Made by a program: the position numbers and the translations under genes. Below the pieces are notes generated by a model. It was not told the DNA's origin and searched no databases. It saw only the letters and a list, made by a program, of their open reading frames with translations. From Apteryx mantelli (lineage: Eukaryota; Chordata; Aves; Apterygiformes; Apterygidae), in contig NC_089979.1 of the NCBI RefSeq assembly GCF_036417845.1, positions 46,322,775 through 46,386,774 of the forward strand: a DNA stretch of 64,000 bases, given 5' to 3'. Of the stretch, positions 50,397 through 62,410 are shown piece after piece. Numbering within the stretch: position 1 is the first letter of the stretch; the number at the start of each line of letters is the position of its first letter.

Positions 50397-53300
50397 CTAG
50401 AGAAAATTATAAAGAATTATTTAAAGCAATTGCATGACTAAGAAAGCTGAATGTGATTTAGTACACCCCACATTATTTAGTTTTTGCATCTCTCACTGAA
50501 AAGGATAAATGATACAAATACCTGGAAACGTTCTAGTAGTCATCATGCTTTCAGTTTATCAAAAATTTTCTGTTAAGGAGATGGCTGCACTCTACTGTTA
50601 AAATGTCATTCTCACAGCATCATTAATGCTCTGTGCACACTCAAATCATTTTACATACAACTGTGTTCACAGCGAGCACAGAGGATTGGTGCACAGGTGC
50701 AGGTACGCAAGTATGCTCAGCTAGCTTGTACTCAATTTTATTGAATGCTTACAGACCGCTCAGCAACCTCACATGGGGAGCATTGGTGTGAAGTCTAGAA
50801 CCAAGCACGCTTAAAAAAAATCTCATTTTTTTTTCTTTTTTCCAATTCCCTCTTTTGGAATCAGAGAGAAGACATCCCTGCTTTCTCCCTACCCAGCCCT
50901 CACCTTGTTTAACACACTGGCCAAATTCGAGTCTGAACCACACCTAGTTCCACCTTGCTGAAGGCAGCTCCATCGCACAATACACCAGCAGCTCCTTATT
51001 GGAAGTCTATGCCATACTTTTCTTAGTCTCGCAGCACATAATGTAGGTTGACAACTTACTAACAAGCCAGCCATATGCACAAAGATTAGACTTCAGAAAG
51101 TGGTGTTAGGCAGAACATGTTATTTTAAGTCACATAAGTGGGTCACATGTCACTGTCACAAAATGGGTATTAGGGATTTAAATTTATGGGACTTCTTATC
51201 TTACAGTGCACATGTATGACATTTGCTGGCAGTCATGGATATATACACGGACACATATAGGCATGTTTCTGACAGTATATGGTATGTTACTTTACATGAC
51301 CTCATTTCCTTGAAAAATCACTTCTGAATAGCTTTATTTTTCTTAGTACAGTTCCTATGGCACTCTCTCAGACTTAGAAAAATCAAGCCATTCCTCCATT
51401 TTCTTTAGTGTGTTTGACATTATGACATAAAGTGTTGCCAAAGCAATCAGTACTATTGATTTGGTGGTTGTCACATATGTTTCTTTTGCTTGTGCTTTGG
51501 GCACACACTCTTATACACTCAGATCCCCCCCCCCCAGGGAGCTGTAATCTGACAGCAAAACTCAGGATGGAACTTAAGGCACAAGATGCTAATCGCTGTC
51601 TGAATAGGAAATGTGAGGAGAAGAAAAGGAAAACGTCCTTCTGCAGTCACTTGACTCCTGCATGCGACTGGGGAGGAACTGGAGACACGCAAGGTGCCCT
51701 GCACAGTTCTTGAGCAACATCAGGAACCGCCTGGAGAAGCTGCAACATCTGTTTTTCCCTTCTGGCCCTTGCGCTCAGGGCATTGTGCACTACGCAGAGC
51801 ACCTTCGCTGTCCCCAGGTAGCATCCACCTGCTTCAGCGTGCGGCGGGATAATCAGAAGCAGTGAGAGCTCACACTTCTGTGCTGTTGGGGTTATGGGTA
51901 CTGAAGCACAAGGGGTTGCCTTAGGTACGCTGCCACAAACACAACACTGGCAGGTTGGGCAAAGGAAAAAAAACGCATTTGATGGTGTTGCTTTCATAGC
52001 CTTGTCCCTTCTCAAAAGGCTAACAGCAACAGCAAAACAAAGACAGAACTATTAACATAAATATATATAAAGCAGAAATAAGAAATTAAAGCTAAACAGT
52101 TCCAGTTAGTCAGAAGGGTTGTTATGCTAATTGTAAGCTGAGTAATATCAGAGAGTCTAAAAACTGTCTGATAGCTGACAGCATGCCTTTAGTAGCACCT
52201 TCTGACAGCTGAGTGTGTGGTGGGTGACTAGTGGCAAACAGAAATGGTCCCCTCCTGTACGGCTTTGCTCTTTGCCTTGAATCACTTAGTGGGATAAATA
52301 CACCTAAATATGAAACAAGTCAATGTAAGGGAGCAGGGATTAACTGCAAAAAGAAAGTTTAAAAATTCCTTTGGTTACTTGTCTCCAAGAAGTAAAGATT
52401 TAATAGTTTAGCCTCCAGCTTCTTGGTGAGATTAGGAGTTCAGCTATAAACTAGGGAACGCAGCCCAGTGTGTCAGTGTCTAACTCGGAGAGAACAGGCA
52501 CTCCTGGCACCCAGGAGCTCTGAACTGCGAGCATGTTTATTTTTAGGATCAGCTGAGTAAAATATTTTCCAGTGTTACTTGAGTGTGAATCATTCTGAGT
52601 GTTCAGCAAAGCAAAGATTAGAAAAAAAGGAAGCCTATTTATGTTTCCTGTTTTCTAAAATACAAAAACACATTCTAGTGATCACAAAAACTGCTTAGTT
52701 CCCCTTGAACTAAGGACTGGGAAGTATGTTGCACTTACTCTTTGACCCAGACTACTTTGTGGATGCTTACTATCTACTAAATCTTCTTGTATTGTGCCTA
52801 AAATTCATTTTTATATTTCCCAACCTGAAGGGAGACTAGGTTGTGCCTTGAGGTGTTCACAGTGCTGATCCCAGTAATACTTACATGTTTAACAATACAT
52901 GAATTCAATAGGATGACCTATATGCATACATCTAAGCACGCTTTAGTTTGTAGAGTTTAGTTTGTAGACTGCGGGGAACAGGACAGCATATGAATAAGAA
53001 GATGCTGTGGTAGAAAGCAGGTGTATTTTTAAGCTGGCACTGACGTTTTAAAGTCTTCATCAAGTGACAGCCTCAGACAGCATGGGACTATGATCAACAG
53101 CTATAGGCTCTGGAGGAGGGCCTGAAATATTTTTAAGAACTCAAGGAATGTTTCTGAAGCTCTCGGGTCCAATTGTGTCTTTGGTCACATCCCAGCTCCA
53201 TAGCTGGCCGAGATGAGGGAGGGCAGCAGTCTTTGCCTGATGACCTGGTTTCTCCCAAATGTAGCCTGTGGCCCGGAGCAGGCCCCAGCACCTTCCAACT

Positions 53301-53750
53301 GGGGGGTGGCCTGGAGGACTAGGAGGCAGGGCGCAGGGCTGTGCCACAGCACACCAAACAGGGAAGTGCCGCTACAACCCAGCATCTCCATGGGAAGGTG
53401 GCTGACTTCCCTGCAAGGCAGCAATGCTCACAGGGTTTCCTATTTTAATGTAAGTTTTGTGTAAATTAAGTTCTTTACAAAAAAGGGCTTCCTTTCAGAG
53501 AGCTGTATGCCCTGTCGCTGCCCTGGGATGCAGGACTTGTGCAGCTGCTCTGGGGTCAGACCTCCAGGGATGATCAGAGGAAAATGCAGGGTGCTCAGGC
53601 TAACAGCAAAACTATGCCCTAGGAAAGCTGACAGCTAGAAACCTAAGATGTGATGGATTACAAATGTGTCAGAGAGCAGCTAACTTGGGAACTATGAGCA
53701 AGGGCATGGCACTTCTCATTCAGCCTGTTCGCAAAGACTGTATTACTCAC
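50397..53750 (-). other. PAG1: PAG1 intron before the large exon
   Basis: Donor GGTGAGG|GTGAGT at 53750, acceptor CTAG at 50398-50397. It includes an 11-base C run around 51527-51537, relatively GC-rich stretches at about 51.6-52.0 kb and 53.1-53.4 kb with domain-less open frames, and a small tandem duplication at 52941-52969. No embedded gene is supported. Confidence 0.8.
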
Positions 53751-53847
53751 CCTCACCATTACTGAGTGCCCCATTCTGGTCGCTGCTTGGAGGAGGCTCA
53801 GTAGCTGAACTTGTGACAGAGTGGCTGAACATCTCCTTATCAGAAGG
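53751..53847 (-). CDS. PAG1: PAG1 coding exon 3 of 6 (residues 60-91)
   Basis: Encodes PSDKEMFSHSVTSSATEPPP then SSDQNGALSNGE, collinear with human PSDKEMFSRSVTS...NGALTNGD. Acceptor TTGTAG|CCT, donor GAGG|GTGAGT. 97 nt, entering in phase 0 and leaving in phase 1. This is the cytoplasmic stretch between the juxtamembrane region and the first tyrosine motif. A Ser/Pro-rich EPPPSSD patch replaces the human DAPASSE. Confidence 0.93.
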
Positions 53848-54386
53848 CTACAACACAAATTAGGTAGATTAAATGTTTGCAGAAGCAGTTAGATGCACCA
53901 TGGACTTTATTCTGATCTCAGGAGCTCTAACTCACATGCAGTATTGGCGGGAGAGACAAATCACGCCTACTGTACTCAAAGACTTATATGCCTGTATTTA
54001 CAGATGCTAAACAAAAAGTGTATTTATTTCTAGAGTGATCTCCCATCCAAACTCTATAGTGATAGAAATTACCATGGCTTCAACTAGTCAGAAAACAGCA
54101 GCTGACAACTGCACTTGCACAGCAACCTGAGCGAAAGAAAGGCAGGAGATCCGGTGACAACAGTGGCAGAAAGAGCAAACGAAAGCACAGATCATTGGGA
54201 TTTACAGAAGTTACCCTTCCTTTCCTATTCTGAAGCTTTTCTTGAAGTTTCCCTTCCTCAACAGTGTCTAAATTCCTCATCTATTTTCCAACCCGCAATA
54301 CTTCGCAAAGGCTTTGGTGCAAACCAACCTCAAGAAAGATACAAGCTAATAAAATAGAAATAAGATAAATAGAAATAAATACATAC
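53848..54386 (-). other. PAG1: PAG1 short intron
   Basis: 539-base intron with donor GTG|GTATGT at 54386 and acceptor GTTGTAG. An A/T-rich near-duplication (AAATAGAAATAAG-like, 54350-54381) sits just inside the donor. Confidence 0.88.
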
Positions 54387-54438
54387 CACATTCATCAGAT
54401 TTTCATGATCTCCATTCTGATGTTTGGGCTTCTTTTCC
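54387..54438 (-). CDS. PAG1: PAG1 coding exon 2 of 6 (residues 42-59)
   Basis: A 52-nt exon encoding EKKPKHQNGDHENLMNV after completing Arg42 across the junction. It aligns with human REKKPRQHSGDHENLMNV, the basic juxtamembrane cytoplasmic segment. Acceptor CTAAG|GGAAAAG, donor GTG|GTATGT. The acceptor is AAG rather than CAG/TAG, slightly weak, but the phase and protein alignment fix it. Confidence 0.93.
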
Positions 54439-57093
54439 CTTAGTGAAGAAGTATAACATGTTACTACAAATTATGCTAATAAAAAAAAGTCAGTCATTAA
54501 TAGACTGTACACACCTCCTGGGAGCAGAATTGCAATTCACCATAATATTGTAATATGAATAACTGAAAATTATTACAGGGACTGGTATGACCTCAGTGTA
54601 AGGTCACCACAAAGCAAGGTGGTGATGAACACATCTAAAGAGTTATGACAAACACACACACACACACAAACCTTCTCTTGTTCTAGTGTAAGATCACAGT
54701 AAGGAGTAACTAGCCGAAGGAGTACAAATACCATAGCCAAAATACTATGAATAATATCCTCACTTTAATCACATCTGAAATGTTCAGAGATACATGAGGT
54801 ACATGTTTTGGTGACAGACTACCTGTAAAGTTCCTTAACCTGTGTTAGGTCTCTCTGTGACGGGCCTGACCAATTTGACGTATAGAAAGACACTCTGGAC
54901 TGAGTGCAGGCTGCACTCAGAGCCCAGACAACAACATCCCATGGACTACCAGCTGGACTGCTCTGCTGACTCCCCAAACACTGCGAACCAGAGCCTACTC
55001 TCATGTAAACTGAAGCGGATCCAGATGAATCCCACTTACGCTGATGCAGAGCCATATAGCAAAGGCACCTGCTCTTAGCTATTTTTGACAAAAGACCGGG
55101 ACATAGACTAAAACAACCTATATGCCCAAATTCTGTCAGATGCTTTTTTCTGTCACCATTATGCAGCTGGAGGCTTACACTTGCCACCTTTCCCACCCTA
55201 CTCCTCGTGCTTCTTCTGGAAGTACAACACTGCCACTGCCTCCTTTCGGAAATGACTCTGAGGGGTGAGAAAACAAAAGCGTGTCGGGAAAGCCTTGTTT
55301 GCTGGACCCTGTACTGATGCAATTGCTCTGGATTTATACCCCCCCCCCCCAAAAAAAAAGGGATTTCTATGTTTAAATTAAATGAAAATTGAGAGCGTTT
55401 TTTTCCTTTCAAAAATCCATCAGGATTTTGGACACATTTTCAAAACCTTGGAGAACATCACATATAGTTGCATGCACTTATTTTTGAAAGAATGTTTTAA
55501 AACTGTCCCTTATTTCACCAGCTGGGCAAAGCTCACATGTTTTGAAAGGGGCTTAAAATTGAAATTTGAAAAAACAAAGTCAGTAAAAGTGCCTATATTG
55601 TTGGAATCAAACCCTCTCGTGGAGAGGAGAAAAACGTATGAGCTCAAGCCATTAATTAGTATCTTTTTCTGATTCTTAATCATTTTGGCTTGAACAGCAG
55701 GATCAATTTCCTAGTCTCCAGGAATGGACAAAGAGAAGTTGAAATACATAGGAATTGTTTTGCTTTTCTTTTTACCTATATCTTTTGTCCTGTTCAGCCC
55801 ACCTAATTTTCTCAATTGATAACAGGTTATAGAAACATTTAGTTCCAGCTCATTCTACAAAACTCTCTGTTCTCTCAGAAAATGCAGCCAAATTAATAGT
55901 CCAAATGCTGAATTAGAAAAGCATGCTTTAACTTGCTGTGTCCACCCTGGCCTCTGTGTATCAGAGGGAGGAGAGCATCTCCCAGAAAGACTGAGGACAG
56001 AAGAAGGCTTTGCTTTACCTGTTCCAACTGACTTCACCACGTACTCTAAAATGGAGATGCAGGAACGCAGCTGATGAGTATTTACTGAGGGAGACTAGAA
56101 GTAACGTGCTGCTTCTGTCCTGCAAAAGCCTGGGAGTGTTGGAACTGCCATCCTGAGAGCTGAAAAGTGTGTGGTGTCTCAAATTCAGATGTACTTGTGA
56201 AGCTGGGCCATTTGGTCTGGCTTACTCTCCAGTGTTACACGAAGCTGTGTGGCCTGCCCTTTTCCCTCCTCAGATCAGCGCTGTCTCATCCCATGCTTTT
56301 TAAAAAAGCTTTGCCACTGAATTTTTAAGAGAGTGAAAAGCAAAACTCTTCTGTTGTTTCTTTACTGAAAGACATTTTGTACTCCTTTGGCTAGTTACAA
56401 AGCACCAGTTAATACTACTGCTGGTATGAAGAAACTGTTCAGGACAGAGAGAAGTATTGACTTCAAAAATATTTTTTAGCTAAGATTTAAGGCTAACGGT
56501 GTAATCTGCTATTTAGATTAGCCTGGATACACCAAACTGATCCAATGTCTAAGCGCAGGATGGACAACGTTTAGAAAACAGCCTGTGCTGCCCCGACTCC
56601 TCTTCCCATCATGTCATGGACACTGTACCACAGGTTATTATTGTCAATGTCCCTGTGCAGTCCAGACTTCAGCTCAAGAGAGAAAGCACCCAGCAGGCAC
56701 AATAGCATTTTTCCTTTACAGCAAAAAAGTATTTTTAGTTTGTTCCTTTACAGCAGAAAACCATCAAGAACTGTTCAAGTTTACTCTGAAAGAATTTTGC
56801 ACAGTCAGAGCTGAACTCTCAAAAACATTACCATGGGGATAAAAGCTGATGTGAGCAAGCCAACCCACAGAAGTGTCTGTGGGGACACCACGGCAAAGGC
56901 AGGGAAGCATGAATTGACTTAGCCTCTGAAAATATGAAGCGACTACTTTGCAATAACTTACTATTTTGTGGTAATTCATTTTGGTACCTCAGTCCCCAGT
57001 ATTTCTTGCTAACTGGTTATTCGTGAAGCTATTTCAATCCCTGCAATATTTGATTCAAGAAAAACTACTGCCTCCTGAACTACTGAGTCTTAC
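54439..57093 (-). other. PAG1: PAG1 intron after the transmembrane exon
   Basis: Donor GCAACAG|GTAAGA at 57093, acceptor at 54440-54439. It contains a CA microsatellite at about 54653-54668 and an adjacent C10/A9 double homopolymer near 55340-55360. The 197-codon minus frame at 54819-55412 shows no domain and crosses low-complexity DNA, so it is not called. Confidence 0.82.
54653..54668. repeat. CA microsatellite
   Basis: Short CA dinucleotide run inside a PAG1 intron. Confidence 0.85.
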
Positions 57094-57218
57094 CTGTTGC
57101 AGTTGGAGCAGAGGAAAATGAGGAAGGTGAGGAATAAGACTGTGGTCATAGCTGCCAAACTTCCCCACAGGATGGCGTGGACCTGCCCGCTGCCTAAGAA
57201 GCCACCATCTGGTCCCAT
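57094..57218 (-). CDS. PAG1: PAG1 first coding exon, transmembrane segment (residues 1-42)
   Basis: Encodes MGPDGGFLGSGQVHAILWGS then a hydrophobic helix (about 17-36, ending FLTFLIFL) and CSNCN. Human PAG1 begins MGPAGSLLGSGQ and has CSSC at the same place; C37 and C40 form the CxxC palmitoylation motif that targets lipid rafts. The ATG has A at -3 and G at +4. An in-frame TAA at 57260-57258, 13 codons upstream in the same exon, confirms the start. Donor AACAG|GTAAGA. The short N terminus is extracellular and lacks a cleavable signal peptide (type III membrane topology). Confidence 0.95.
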
Positions 57219-57305
57219 GATACTAGTAGGAGCTGGTGTCACTTCAGGATGAAGACGTTATTCCTTGGAGAGTGCTGGCATCTGTGATGAGAGCACCTTC
57301 TGTTT
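57219..57305 (-). other. PAG1: PAG1 5' UTR part of the start-codon exon
   Basis: Non-coding leader directly upstream of the ATG. A plausible acceptor TTTTCTGTGTGCAG ends at 57306, which would make this UTR segment 87 nt. CATCACAG further in is an alternative. The first non-coding exon(s) and promoter are outside the window or not recognised. Confidence 0.5.
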
Positions 57306-58360
57306 CTGCACACAGAAAACCGTATTTGGAAGTCATGATAGATTGTGAAGATAATGAATCTGGCATATACAAGTCTGGCAAGAGAGATTTTTCAAATCCA
57401 GTTTTAAGTACAGGACAGCCAGCCAGCGAGATCTGCAGCTAAATTTCTGATGGTGACATGGAACAAATCTTGTCAAATATTAACACAAGCTGTTAAGTAT
57501 CAACAATCCTAACATGAATAAAATGCAGTACAGTATCTGTGTCCTTACACTTTGAGAAAAAAAGTCTGTAAATCCACTTCAAGACACTGAGTAATCTATT
57601 TGTGATGATATTTGTTAACTTCATTAAAAATGGAGCTTTCAAAACAACCGACTTCTGCCAAGTTAGCAAGACAAAAAGAGAATTGTGGGAGGCCTTCACC
57701 TCCTTCTCTTTCAATGTCTCCTGCTGCCTGCACATGACTAGGTGTTTAAAGTACAATGACAAATAAACTAGGTTGTTTTTAAAAGGAATACCATACAAAA
57801 ATTTCTTACAATAGATCAGGTCTATTTTTTTTCCATGTGAAATGCTTATTTTCTTATTAGTCTGCCCTGGACATTAATAAGATTGAACTTTTTTTATTTT
57901 ATTTTTTTTTGCTTTTCCCAGCAGAGGATAATAAAGACAACAAATGAGAAGAGCAGACACAGCATTTTTCAAGAACTTGAATTATCACAACTTTTGCTAC
58001 AGCACAGCAGCTCCTGGAGAAACATCCCAAGTTAACAGCATTTATGATATATAAGTTTTGGTATTCAAAATATGCTAAAATATAGTACTTATTTTTAATG
58101 TAATACATTGTTGACCTATGGCAAAATCGAAAAGAAGACTTTCATTCTGCACAACCAAAGATATCATTGTCTCCATAATTTAGAAATACATTATGCAAAG
58201 TCAAGTCACAGCCTTGCAGCTAGACCTCAGGACTGATAAACGTTCAGATAAAATACAGTAAAGAAATTAACAATAACTTTGGGGGAATGAAAAAGTATCA
58301 CAACTTGAGACTGAATAATGCCTAAAAATACTTAGAATTACTCTGATTTTATCTATATAT

Positions 58361-58380
58361 TTTCATATATATATATGAAA
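58361..58380. repeat. 20-nt perfect palindrome
   Basis: TTTCATATATATATATGAAA is exactly its own reverse complement, a TA microsatellite capped by TTTC/GAAA. It lies in the PAG1 5' intron within a wider TA-rich stretch. Confidence 0.9.
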
Positions 58381-61310
58381 TACATATTATATATATACAT
58401 TGTATCTCTTTTGCAGCAGAGGCACACTTTTCACTAGCAAATTTAATTAGGCAATAATGTCACATCTGTATCAAAAGCACTCTGTTACCATGTTGGTATT
58501 AAAATCTTATGAGAAGAAGCTTAATTTCCAAGAAAAGACCATTCACATCAAAGGAAAGGAGCAGAAGGGACTTAAATACTAAGTTATGTTGCTAGGCAGT
58601 TCTTACAAGGACTATTCCTATTCCTATATAAAATTAGCTCATTGATTTCTACCATGCAGGATCAGACTTACAGATGCATTTCCTAAAGAACCAGTTTTTA
58701 CTAAATAACCCCATGGTGAACAGAAGCAATGTTTTTTTAGATATTAATTTGCAGTCATAATATATTTATGTATTTTTTAAGATATTAATGGAATTGCAAT
58801 GAGAATGAGGGGAAACAGACATGGAATTTATTACTTTTTCTGAACCTTTCTAGAGATATCCCATTTACTCTGTTTGGTGTATATTTATTGTGGGGAGCAG
58901 AGGGTATAAGGAATACACTGAGAAAGACCTAAGGCTGGAGAAGTCAATAGAGTAGGAACAGAAGCTTCTCATCCTAGAAAGACAGACTTTGAAGTGGAGT
59001 TAAATATTTCTAGTTTGGCTAAATAACAAGGAAATCAGATAATCTATAGCTTTTAAAACCCAGTAAATACAAAGCATGGGAGGAGCAGGTGTACAACGCT
59101 TGGGCAAAGCCCGCAGCTGCCTTCCTGGCAGCTCCGCACTGTGGGAACAGGGTAGCCACCGCAGCAGGCGTCATAGGGCAGGATGTGCCCAGCACGTGTC
59201 CTGCTTCTGCGGGGACTTTGGTGCGATGCTGAGCTCTACGCTTCTCTGGTTATTGTTGGAGCTTGGAAAATTAAGCACTGAAAAGCAAGTAAAGGACACT
59301 CTAAAAAATATTTACATGGCAGATGTGCATCTGATACAGCTCTACCTACTACAGCAAAACTTGGGGTATGTCTACACTAGGTGTACACACATGGTCACAC
59401 CATTGACTGCAAAGCAGAGAGACCTTAAGAGAAACAGAATCACATTTAGTCAGCAGAAGACATGCTTTAATGCCTGAAAAGACCTCTTGGATAGGTGTAT
59501 TGGAAGAGATTCCCATGGAGGTGATGGGCTGTCCTTCACCTGGCATTTAGAAGACACTCCAAAGCATGCTGCAGTGGGCGAGTTAACTAGCTCCAAACCT
59601 TTGTTAGAAGTTTTGAATGGAAAGTATTGATTTTCTTTTCAACATTCATTTTTTACAAATTTTCAAAGGCGTTTTTCCAACCTCTAAAAACTTTTAAAAC
59701 TCCATCCTCTTGACTTTAAAAAAATACTGTTTTTTTCTTCCTTCCTTGGAAAAAAAGGACAGAAATGGAAAGGGAAGAAAATGAAAACTGAATAAAAGCT
59801 TTTTTTCCACATTTATATTGTCTTTTCTTCCATATTTTTGTCAGGAAACAAATAAAACAGAAGGAGAGAATGCAAATGGAAAAAAAGCTCCTTATTTTTT
59901 AAATACTGGACAAAGAAGAGGAAAATATAGGAAAAAAGGATAGGGATCTCAAAATATTTTTCACCTTTTTCAGAAAACAGAAACAAATATTATTTGATTT
60001 TTTTAAAGCAGACACAAAGGTGTCTTGAGCGAAATCATTTACATTACATTACATAATTTCTAGTGATAAGTTTACGATTTTATGCCTGCACTGAAGAACA
60101 ATACTATATTCCTCTCAGAAAATGCAACTGACTAAGTAACCTTCCAAAAGCTAATATGGCAGGCAGTTATTCTCTCATTCTACAAATACATTCTTACCTA
60201 TTGAAGCTGCTGGCCTAATGAAGTAAAGGTGATATCTGAGCTAAGGAAAGCTAAGGATACCTGGGACAAAGACACACAGGAAAGCTGCAACCTTTGAAGG
60301 CTCCCGTACAGAATTAGGAAGTTACAGGATGAGCAGCAGCTGGTGGAGTTGAGAGACAGAGCTTAAAAAGGATGAGTCCTTTTTAAGATCTCAGGATCAG
60401 AGGCAGAGAGTCAAGGGAGATGTATGTTTGAGCATCAAGAATGAAGTGCAAACTGAAGCTAGCAATGAGAAATCCTACTGGGCAGAAGCCAAATGGAGGC
60501 AAGAAAAGGGCCAAGGACAGAAACTGTAGTTATGCTACAGTGAAAGACTAAGAATTCAGATACAAGGCTTTCACTGTAAATTGAAAAAAAAAGAGGTCAG
60601 AAAAGGTCAGAAAAATACAGTGGCACTTGAACTAGGGGAGGCAACTACTACAGACCCTGGTTACTCATGCAAGCAGAATAGAGCATTAAATTGGAATAAA
60701 TTCACAAAGAATGAAGCAGTAATGAAGCCCTCCATGAGAGAAGCCTGAGCAGGCAAGACATGACTTCTTTCAGCTTCTTAAACTGCAGGAGTTTGATAAG
60801 TGCAGGAAAGGGAACCTAGAAGCTGCTCAATGATCTACTTGTTATAAGACAAGAAGTGAATATAATCATAACACAGGAAAGCACGCCTGCATATGCTTTC
60901 CGCTGAGCACTGCACCCTTCTAATGATACTTGTTCAGCCATCAGAGAGCTTATTCCTACTGATTAATGCCTCCCAAATGATGAGGTTGAAATAGTTTCCT
61001 TTTGGGCACACAGGAGAGCTTCTGAAATACTGAGGGTTGGACAAGCACCCATCAACCACCTGAGCAGCACAGGATGGAAACCTGGCACGGAGATACAATG
61101 AAAATACAACCATCTGCTTCACTTGGTGAATGCCTGGACCCCAAACAGTTAATGGATTTTGGAGCTGCTCAGAGGCTAGCTTTAATGAGAAACTTAGCTG
61201 CAATCATAACTATGGAACAACAAGCAGCTAATTTCAAAAAATCTCTTTAGACACTTTAAATGATTAACTTTAAATTACACATTAAATTTTACAAGAAAAA
61301 GTTATATTGT

Positions 61311-61325
61311 GCTGCCCCCTGGTGA
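61311..61325 (-). promoter_or_regulatory. Strong CTCF-like core motif
   Basis: On the minus strand the site reads TCACCAGGGGGCAGC. It matches the CTCF core CCASYAGRKGGCRSY at every position except the first. It lies in the PAG1 5' intron. The motif orientation is minus. Binding is not shown by sequence alone. Confidence 0.6.
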
Positions 61326-62393
61326 ATTCTTCCTTTAGGAAAAATGTATTTGTGCCTGCTGTTACCGTTGTGGCTCATGCGATTGTGCTTCAGTGCTTCA
61401 ATGAATCCCATTGCTAAAAATGGAGGCTTGTGTGCAGTCTTTCATCTGCTTGGCTTGGAAAAAAATCCTGCTACCACCCTTGAAAGGCACTCGGACTCGA
61501 ATATTTTAACTTTGCAGAGACATCACTGAGAGAGTAATGGTCAGTTGAACTTTTTTTTTATTATTTAAATCTGTGAAGATCTTTTGAGATGAAGATTTCT
61601 TTAGGTTGTACTTTTGCCAGAGAAAGGCAAGAATATCTTTGTTTAGAAATCTCCACACAAGTTGTAGGTAATATCAAACTCTATATAAGAATAACAAAGA
61701 CAGGCCTGGATGAGAAAACTTATTTCATTTAGGACAAAACACAAATGACTTCACACTAACATTTCAAAATCATTTTCAGTTCAGAGAAGTAAATCTTACA
61801 CTATACTTAATAGAATTTCTCCTTCTTCTTGTAATTTTTCCTTGCATTTTAGACATCAATATTTGCCAATAGTGGAACCTATATGACAAATAACAACAAT
61901 AGCCATTTCCTGAAAATTGCACATAAATGCACAGTTATGCTTGGCAGTCGCAGAAAGATGTTTTTTTCATTACATGACCCTCATTTTCATAGCGAATAAC
62001 ATGTTATTTGTCCTTACAAGTGTTCCAGGGATAAAGCACAGCTTAGGCATTTCAGCAAGATTTGGTGACGATGGAAGTCTGCAGTGCAGGGCACAAGCAC
62101 AAATTTGTTGCCAAACTGAAGAATACAAATGTATTGGGGGTGAAACCGCTTTGAAATCAACACACACAAAAGAGCGTGGGGAGGCTGTGGTTTTAAGGAG
62201 AGTGATGAGTGGGAATTTCAGCTAGTGAGGAAGCTGCTGCAAAAGCTTGCATTGAGACCTGAATGTCATCAAAGCCCACCAAGGGACCGATCCAGCGTCC
62301 TTTGGATCTGGGATCTGGTCTGTGTTTTCTGTGCAGAGTTTCAGGCAAAGCCTGTGCCCTATGCCGCTTTGTGCAGCTCCGGGGCTGGGGCGG

Positions 62394-62410
62394 CACCACA
62401 CGAGGTGGCA
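62394..62410 (+). promoter_or_regulatory. Weaker CTCF-like motif
   Basis: ACACGAGGTGGCAGT fits the CTCF core with two mismatches, in a GC-rich patch about 1.1 kb from the stronger site and in the opposite orientation. Confidence 0.3.

Larger units (their letters stand above)
42711..57218 (-). other. PAG1: PAG1 gene, complete coding span (six coding exons)
   Basis: PAG1 (Cbp) is a palmitoylated, single-pass adaptor of lipid rafts. When phosphorylated by Src-family kinases it recruits Csk, which then inhibits those kinases. Joining the six exons gives a continuous 427-residue frame: residues 1-59 from the first two exons, 60-91 from the third, 92-291 from the large exon, 292-311 from the 60-nt exon and 312-427 from the last. 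Every junction is GT..AG and the phases agree. Visible features are a short extracellular N terminus, a transmembrane segment at about 17-36, CSNC at 37-40, tyrosine motifs at Y105, Y164, Y182, Y228, Y316, Y333, Y352, Y382 and Y412, PPPPVP near 260-270, and C-terminal TRL. Human PAG1 is 432 residues. Confidence 0.95.

Noticed and set aside
51647-52015. 122-codon minus frame in PAG1 intron as a retroviral or transposon remnant
   Set aside because: No polymerase, integrase or zinc-knuckle motif visible, and no long terminal repeats around it.
54819-55412. 197-codon minus-strand frame in PAG1 intron
   Set aside because: Runs through C and A homopolymers, has no domain, and lies between two well-defined PAG1 exons that splice without it.
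59076-59477. 133-codon plus-strand frame in PAG1 5' intron
   Set aside because: Starts in a GC-richer patch and drifts into AT-rich sequence; no recognisable family and antisense to the PAG1 intron.
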